Below, in pieces: positions 58,853 through 64,000 of a DNA stretch of 64,000 nt (position 1 is the stretch's first letter; each line of letters starts with the position of its first letter). The position numbers and the translations under genes are program-made. This DNA is from JAGLON01 sp041394985. Lineage in GTDB: Bacteria; Zixibacteria; MSB-5A5; GN15; JAAZOE01. The notes below the pieces were generated by a model that searched no databases, was not told where the DNA came from, and worked only from the letters and a program-made list of their open reading frames with translations. Location: NCBI GenBank assembly GCA_041394985.1, contig JAWLBI010000001.1, positions 2,294,001-2,358,000 on the forward strand. Direction: 5' to 3'.

Positions 58853-60070
58853 CTATCGAAATACCTTGATTAAATTCCACATCGGCAGGAAAATCGACAA
58901 CGCCAGGACCAATACCATGGCCCCGATGAGAATCGTCAAAATCGGCTCGATCATGGCCGTCAGGTGCCGTGATTTGTATTCAAGCTCCATTTCGTAGTGA
59001 TTAGCCAGCTCGGACATAATCGACTCAACTGAGCCTGACTCCAACCCGACCTGGAACATTTCCAGGGCCATATTGGGGAAATACTTATACTTTTTATCCC
59101 CATCCAGACCAACCTCCTGGCCTTTTTCGAACGAATCGCCAAGTTGAGCAATTTCATTGGCGATGACCTTATTGGATGCCGTCTCTTCCAAAATCTTCAG
59201 GCAATTGACCATCGGAACACCACTTCGGAACAGCGAGGTCAGCATATTGGAAAAACGGGCGATATTCGCCTTTAGAATTAAATCCCCCAGAATCGGGACT
59301 TTAAGCAGCATCTCATCCCAGATCAGACGCCCTTTCTGGGTCGAAATAAATTTCTTAAGCAAGAATAGGCACAACACGACACCGATGAGAATCAGATACC
59401 AATACGACGAAAACACCGAACTGACGCCCATCACGACCTTGGTCGGCGTCGGCAATTCGGCCCCGAACTTATTGTACAAATTGGCAAATCTGGGTACGAC
59501 AAAGGACATCAATACAAAAATCGCCACCGAAATCGCGCAAATCACGATCAGGGGATAGCGCATCGCCGATTTCACCTGACGGGCCAGTATCATTTCCTTC
59601 TCGACCAACTGCGCCAGGTGCTCCAACACCTCATCGAGTGTACCCGATGCCTCACCCGCCGCAATCGAGGCGACATAAATCGAGGGGAAAGTATTGGGAA
59701 ATCTTTCCATTGCCTTCGACAACTGCCGCCCGGCATGCAAATCCTGTTTGATGCTGGCCAGTTCATCGACCATCCGCAAATCTTCTGCGCTGCGCTCGAT
59801 AATGGTCAAGGCCCGCAAAATCGGAATACCCGCCCGGTACAGCGTCATAAGCTTTTTCGTAAACAGGATAAGGCGCTCGCGATGAGCCGAACCGAAGTTA
59901 CCGAGAAGATTACCAAACGCGATTTTTTCCGCCCGCTCCTTGACCGATGTCGGAATCAGTCCCTGATCCGCCAGCGTCTCGATGACGAAATCGCGTGTCT
60001 CGCTCTCTATCTCGCCGCTGACTGCCTGCCCCTGGCGATCACGAGCCGTGTATTTCCAAACTTGCTTCAT
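58853..60070 (-). CDS. pilC: PilC/GspF inner-membrane platform protein
   Basis: The polytopic platform that the assembly ATPase turns or moves. The 405 residues contain two T2SSF domains (LILFTKKLMTLYRAGIPILRALT, and FSNMLTSLFRSGVPMVNCLK) and three transmembrane segments, with the ending ILIGAMVLVLALSIFLPMWNL. The N-terminal WKYTARDRQGQAVSGEIES is typical. It overlaps the ATPase gene by 4 bases. The family is certain; the choice of PilC over GspF rests on the whole operon. Confidence 0.93.
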   Translation of the reverse strand: MKQVWKYTARDRQGQAVSGEIESETRDFVIETLADQGLIPTSVKERAEKIAFGNLLGNFGSAHRERLILFTKKLMTLYRAGIPILRALTIIERSAEDLRMVDELASIKQDLHAGRQLSKAMERFPNTFPSIYVASIAAGEASGTLDEVLEHLAQLVEKEMILARQVKSAMRYPLIVICAISVAIFVLMSFVVPRFANLYNKFGAELPTPTKVVMGVSSVFSSYWYLILIGVVLCLFLLKKFISTQKGRLIWDEMLLKVPILGDLILKANIARFSNMLTSLFRSGVPMVNCLKILEETASNKVIANEIAQLGDSFEKGQEVGLDGDKKYKYFPNMALEMFQVGLESGSVESIMSELANHYEMELEYKSRHLTAMIEPILTILIGAMVLVLALSIFLPMWNLIKVFR

Positions 60071-61824
60071 ACCGTTTCTCTGACAAGGGGCTGGGGCTGT
60101 GCTTGCATCTGAGGCGCTTCCCCGATTTCCATCGAGGAAGTTACCTTGAGGATTTCATCGAGCGTCGTGACTCCCTGACGCACCAACTCCACTCCCGAAT
60201 CGAATAATGGCCGGTATCCGTTTCTATAAGCTTCCGCCTTGATGACCGATTCCGATGACCGCGACAGAATCATCTCACGCAGCCGCTCGGTTATCTTCAC
60301 CAATTCGAATAATCCGGTCAATCCGGCATATCCGGTGTTGCGGCATTGGCGGCAACCGACACCCTGATAATATTTCATGTCCGGCGGAGCGCCATTCGGG
60401 AAGGCTTTCTTAATCACTGCCGGCGAGGGCTCGAATTCGTCCTTGCAGTCTTCACAAATAGTGCGCACCAGCCGCTGGGCTAATATCGCTTCCAAAGCCG
60501 AGGCCACCATGTACGGTTCGATTCCCATATCAAGCAAGCGGGCAATCGTACCGATTGAATCGTTGGTGTGAAGAGTCGAAAAGACCAGATGTCCGGTCAA
60601 CGCCGCCCGCACCGCGATAGCGCCGGTTTCCGTATCGCGAATTTCGCCGACCATGATAATATCAGGATTCTGACGAAGCATCGCCCGCAGGGCCGATGCA
60701 AATGTCAACTTCGCCTTTTCGTTAATCTGTACCTGATTGATCAGCGGCAGAGAAAATTCAACCGGGTCTTCGACCGTGATGATGTTTTTCTCGACACTGT
60801 TGATCTCCTGCAACGAGGCATACAGCGTCGATGTCTTACCGGACGATGTCGGCCCGGTAATCAAAATCAATCCCTCCGGCGTATGAATCGCCGTCCGCCA
60901 AATATCCAGGACATTAGCATTCATGCCGAGATCATTGAGGCCGGTGCTGAGATTCCGCTTATCGAGAATTCGAATAACGACCTTTTCGCCGTGAATTGTC
61001 GGCAGGGTAGAGACGCGCAAATCGATTTCGCTGCCGTCAACGCGAATGGCCATACGGCCATCCTGCGGAATTCGCTTTTCCGATACGTCCAGGTTCGATG
61101 CAATCTTTATCCGGGAAATAATTTCCGGCTGTAATTTTTTCGGCGGCGATGCTTCTTCACGCATAACGCCGTTGACCCGATACCGAATACGCAGCTCGTT
61201 TTCATCCGGTTCGAAATGCACATCCGAAGCATTGTCCTTGATCGCCCGGGTGATAATCATGTTCACCAACTTGACGACCGTACTGTCGCCATCGGCGAAA
61301 GCATCGAGCATATCGGTCGAAGATGCAGTATCGGCCTCTGCAGCATCGCCCTCGTCGTCATCACCCAGGATGTCGCGCACCGAATCGGCTACCGAATAAT
61401 ACTGATCGATTGCCATCGTCAGCGCCGTCTTGCCGGCGACCGTTCGCTTGATGACGCACTTCGTATGATATTTTATCTCGTCGATCGCGATGACATCCAA
61501 CGGATCCGCCATTGCCACCGTGAGGATATTGCCCATCATAAAGACCGGAATAACATGGAAACGCTTTGCCATTTCCACCGGTATCAGATTTATCACCTGC
61601 GGATTGATGACCATCGATGACAAGTTCAGCTTGGGAATATTCAGACGTTCGGCGACAACCTCTACCAACTGCTCCTCGGTGATAATCCCGGTCTCCACGA
61701 GGATATCGCCGACTTTTTTCGATGTTCCCGACTGAATCTTGAGAGCCGTATTGAGCTGTTCTTCAGTGATGAAGCCGCGTTCGAGTAGAACCGTACCGAT
61801 ACGTTTTAAGGTCTCTGTAGCCAT
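60067..61824 (-). CDS. pilB: PilB/GspE/MshE assembly ATPase
   Basis: The hexameric ATPase that drives pilus extension. The 585-residue protein begins with an MshEN-type domain of two similar units (KRIGTVLLERGFITEEQLNTA and KVGDILVETGIITEEQLVEV), a fold that can bind cyclic di-GMP. The ATPase core has Walker A GPTSSGKTSTLYASL, the Asp box, Walker B DIIMVGEIRDTETGAIAV and the zinc-binding CEDC...CRQC. It is the first gene of the operon and divergent from the POTRA-barrel gene, 77 bases away. No PilT retraction ATPase was found. Confidence 0.95.
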   Translation of the reverse strand: MATETLKRIGTVLLERGFITEEQLNTALKIQSGTSKKVGDILVETGIITEEQLVEVVAERLNIPKLNLSSMVINPQVINLIPVEMAKRFHVIPVFMMGNILTVAMADPLDVIAIDEIKYHTKCVIKRTVAGKTALTMAIDQYYSVADSVRDILGDDDEGDAAEADTASSTDMLDAFADGDSTVVKLVNMIITRAIKDNASDVHFEPDENELRIRYRVNGVMREEASPPKKLQPEIISRIKIASNLDVSEKRIPQDGRMAIRVDGSEIDLRVSTLPTIHGEKVVIRILDKRNLSTGLNDLGMNANVLDIWRTAIHTPEGLILITGPTSSGKTSTLYASLQEINSVEKNIITVEDPVEFSLPLINQVQINEKAKLTFASALRAMLRQNPDIIMVGEIRDTETGAIAVRAALTGHLVFSTLHTNDSIGTIARLLDMGIEPYMVASALEAILAQRLVRTICEDCKDEFEPSPAVIKKAFPNGAPPDMKYYQGVGCRQCRNTGYAGLTGLFELVKITERLREMILSRSSESVIKAEAYRNGYRPLFDSGVELVRQGVTTLDEILKVTSSMEIGEAPQMQAQPQPLVRETV

Positions 61825-61901
61825 GCGCAGTTTTTTCTTTTATATTTCCGCTTGTTTTTAGATATTATCGGTTTGAAACGGAGATACTTGACGTACTGTA
61901 T

Positions 61902-63563
61902 ATGATGTCGATACAAGAAATTGCGCCGAATATACCTCCTGCGCTCACCCCCCCAATCCGAATCCGCCGGCGCCTTCTGTTTTTATCGGCATTTTTGCTT
62001 TGCATATTCTTTTGCTCGACAGCCAATGCCCGCATCGAAAATGGCCAAATAATCATCGATTCGGTCGAAATCCACGCCGAAAATGTCTATGACACGGCCA
62101 AACCCAAATACGATAATTTCCTCTTTCGCCTGGCCAATTCCCTCCACATTGTCACCAAAGGCTCCGTTATATCCCGGGAATTACTCCTCCGCGAAGGAGA
62201 TGTCTATGATTCCTCGCTGGCCCATGAAACCGAACGAAACCTGAGAAAACTCCCATATTTGCTGAAAACCGATGTCTCGATGACAAAGGGAGCGAATGGC
62301 GAGGATATTCTCGTGGTCAGGACTTCGGATAAATGGACGACTACCGGCGGCGTTTCACTTCACCGGAGCGGCGGTATTTCCGACATACAGATCGGGATTG
62401 AGGAAAACAATCTCCTCGGATACGGGATATTCACGTCCCACGATTATTATATCCTGGAAACCGATCGCAATTTCTACCAGGGGCAGCTCAGCGACAACCG
62501 TTTTCTCAATAAACCGATAGCAACGACAATCTTCTATTCCGATGATCCCAGAAACGGCGTGATATTTACGTCTCTGGAAAGACCGCTGTATTCGCTCGGC
62601 CAGCAATGGGGCGGGACGATTTCGTATACCCACTCCAAAGTGCGCACCGATTATTATATCTCAGAGTTTCTGGTTGCCCAGGATCACCGCGAACGCAACA
62701 ACGCCATTTTCGAGATAACAAACCGCGTCGGCCCAGATACGAAAAAATTCCATTTCGGATTGCGCTATGAATACAACGATATCAGGAAAAGGCCGAGACA
62801 GTACTACCTTAACCCGGAATATGTCGATGAAACATTCGATACCCCGCCGGAAGATTCACTCTATCACTACATCCAGTTATCATATCGCTTTCAGGAGATA
62901 AAATACCAGGCTTTCGATCGCATCAACCGCTTCGAAAAACTCGAAGATTACAATCTCGGATTGGATGCCCAATTATACATCGGCAATGCCTTCAATCCCG
63001 GCTTTTCATCTACGAAGTACCATCTCCTGGGCATCTGGCCACAGTACAGCGTCAAATCGTACGGTGGATTAATCATAGCCGGCACCCATTATTCGCTCTG
63101 GCTCGATGGCCGCCACTGGATTCGAAAACAACTCACGACGTATCTTAATTGTTACTTTAAATTTGCTCCGCAAAACACTCTTGCCGTTAGTGTTCGCTTT
63201 GGATTGGATTTTCTCCGCCAATCTGCCAGACGATTTTATCTTGACGAAGACCGAGGTCTTCGCGGCTATCCGGCCCACCTGTACGGTGGAGAGGAACGAC
63301 TCGTCATCAATATCGAAGACCGTATTTTCTCCGATATCGAAATCCTTTCCGTCGGTGTAGGCGGGGTCGTATTTGCCGATATAGGCAGTATATGGTCCAG
63401 AAAATCGGAAGCCACTATCGATGATATTCATACATCGATTGGGGCCGGCCTCAGATTCGGCGTCAGCCGGAGTACCCAGGCTGAAATTATCCGCTTCGAT
63501 CTGGCCTATGCCGTCGATATCAAAAGCTGGCAACTCTCCTTCGGAACCGGCCAGTTTTTTTAG
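61902..63563 (+). CDS. BamA/TamA-like POTRA and outer-membrane barrel protein
   Basis: A 553-residue outer-membrane protein. A hydrophobic signal stretch (about 25-45, ending ANA) precedes one or two POTRA-like modules (about 70-140: FRLANSLHIVTKGSVISRELLLREGD and RKLPYLLKTDVSM in pieces). The rest is a beta-barrel of alternating aromatic strands. DRGLRGYPAHLYGGE is the substrate-strap RGY motif of Omp85 proteins, and the terminal Phe is the outer-membrane signal. With fewer POTRAs than BamA, a specialised role is likelier. The start is ATGATG at 61902. Confidence 0.85.
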   Translation: MMSIQEIAPNIPPALTPPIRIRRRLLFLSAFLLCIFFCSTANARIENGQIIIDSVEIHAENVYDTAKPKYDNFLFRLANSLHIVTKGSVISRELLLREGDVYDSSLAHETERNLRKLPYLLKTDVSMTKGANGEDILVVRTSDKWTTTGGVSLHRSGGISDIQIGIEENNLLGYGIFTSHDYYILETDRNFYQGQLSDNRFLNKPIATTIFYSDDPRNGVIFTSLERPLYSLGQQWGGTISYTHSKVRTDYYISEFLVAQDHRERNNAIFEITNRVGPDTKKFHFGLRYEYNDIRKRPRQYYLNPEYVDETFDTPPEDSLYHYIQLSYRFQEIKYQAFDRINRFEKLEDYNLGLDAQLYIGNAFNPGFSSTKYHLLGIWPQYSVKSYGGLIIAGTHYSLWLDGRHWIRKQLTTYLNCYFKFAPQNTLAVSVRFGLDFLRQSARRFYLDEDRGLRGYPAHLYGGEERLVINIEDRIFSDIEILSVGVGGVVFADIGSIWSRKSEATIDDIHTSIGAGLRFGVSRSTQAEIIRFDLAYAVDIKSWQLSFGTGQFF

Positions 63564-63620
63564 TCTCGATGGCCCCTTTGACATCGTATAATGAGTAGAG
63601 TAAGCAGACAGAGAATGTCC

Positions 63621-63648
63621 TTGACAGATTCTGGAATTGAGCTAGATT
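63621..63648 (+). promoter_or_regulatory. Candidate sigma-70-type promoter
   Basis: TTGACA (63621-63626) and TAGATT (63643-63648) are 16 bases apart, about 50 bases before the last gene of the window. Confidence 0.6.
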
Positions 63649-63698
63649 TAAATAGCGCCGGTACCCGCTTTACCGCCCAAACTATTAACGGAAAGACT

Positions 63699-64000
63699 AT
63701 GGTTAGAATGCGCATCCGTGACATACTCCTGGTGGCTGTGATATGTGCCATGTTCCTCGGTGCCCCCGCTAATGCCTCCGAAGATATATCTGTTTCAGCC
63801 CCGAAATCGAGTCTTGATCTCATTCAGGCAGATTATCAGAGCGGAATTATTACCCAGTCGGAAAAACTGGTAAACGAGGTCGTCGCGGTTTTTGCCCCCG
63901 ATAAGCTCGCCGACAAATACCGCACCGATCAGATGACACTGATCAAATCCGGTACCGAACTGGCCATCGAAATCAAGGATAACTGGTCATTATTCGATTC
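63699..64000 (+). CDS. Secreted protein, N-terminal part (truncated by window edge)
   Basis: The frame from the ATG at 63699 stays open to the end of the window, about 100 residues. It has a signal peptide (IRDILLVAVICAMFLGAPANA) and then a helical region with repeated acidic and hydrophobic residues (SLDLIQADYQSGIITQSEKLV, FAPDKLADKYR). No domain could be recognised in the visible part. GAAAG lies before the start, and an alternative ATG follows 3 codons later. It has its own promoter candidate, so it is probably a separate unit from the barrel gene. Confidence 0.7.
   Translation, partial: MVRMRIRDILLVAVICAMFLGAPANASEDISVSAPKSSLDLIQADYQSGIITQSEKLVNEVVAVFAPDKLADKYRTDQMTLIKSGTELAIEIKDNWSLFD

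Noticed and set aside
1..64000. CRISPR arrays, tRNA, rRNA, insertion sequences, integrases
   Set aside because: No regular direct repeats with spacers, no cloverleaf or rRNA core sequence and no transposase or integrase motif were recognised by eye; a covariance-model scan would be needed to exclude small RNA genes fully.

Overview
The window is a chromosomal segment from an uncultivated-looking Gram-negative bacterium, most plausibly of the FCB superphylum; my best guess is candidate phylum Zixibacteria or a close relative. This is inferred from a T9SS-type C-terminal sorting domain, many small type I dockerin proteins with GGPxP linkers, an HrcA/CIRCE heat-shock operon, an MshE-type pilus ATPase, a DUF2723 glycosyltransferase with TPRs, and a 31-residue AURKAIP1/COX24-like basic protein. 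No rRNA, tRNA, CRISPR array, insertion sequence or phage gene was recognised. Genes are tightly packed, many overlapping by 1-4 bases (ATGA or TAATG junctions).

Layout. 1-7060: mismatch repair (mutS 3' end, mutL), miaA, a LysM lytic transglycosylase, sppA, an HU-type protein and a 31-aa basic protein closed by a strong terminator. 7177-13586: a secretome block with a large sorting-domain protein that carries a cohesin-like module, a triple-repeat secreted protein, and four consecutive dockerin-only mini-proteins. 13841-16558 (minus): a TPR protein, purE and purD. 16819-19659: a lipoprotein and a DUF4384/PEGA surface protein behind a near-perfect sigma-54 promoter, then a small anchored protein. 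19787-27118: a CIRCE-preceded hrcA-grpE-dnaK-dnaJ-prmA-rsmE run ending in a prepilin peptidase. 27096-28131 (minus): an exosortase and a small membrane partner. 28227-32125: an NtrB-like histidine kinase, then efp, an RNase HIII-like protein and an eIF2B-family protein. 32189-35816: a lipoprotein, a GAF-domain sensor whose kinase histidine is lost, and a stand-alone receiver. 35813-39957: the riboflavin operon (promoter, FMN riboswitch, ribD-ribE-ribBA-ribH-nusB, terminator). 39962-48517: six genes of a lipid-linked glycan or protein glycosylation pathway. 48603-49916: three small unknown or regulatory genes. 50097-52795 (minus): a pair of M16 peptidases, one active and one with a destroyed zinc site. 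52998-53971: rhodanese plus MauE-like membrane protein. 53973-61824 (minus): an eight-gene type IV pilus/type II secretion-like operon with a PilM-PilN fusion. 61902-64000: a POTRA/beta-barrel outer-membrane protein and the start of a secreted protein.

How it fits together. Two assembly systems are linked across the window: the prepilin peptidase at 26327 is needed to process the two pilins at 57893-58769. The cohesin-like domain at about 9331-9750 and the four free dockerins at 11769-13586 form the most suggestive candidate for an undescribed extracellular assembly. The glycosylation cluster contains the parts of a polyprenyl-phosphate-sugar pathway (GT2 synthase, flippase-like protein, two multi-spanning transferases), which could modify the secreted proteins encoded nearby.
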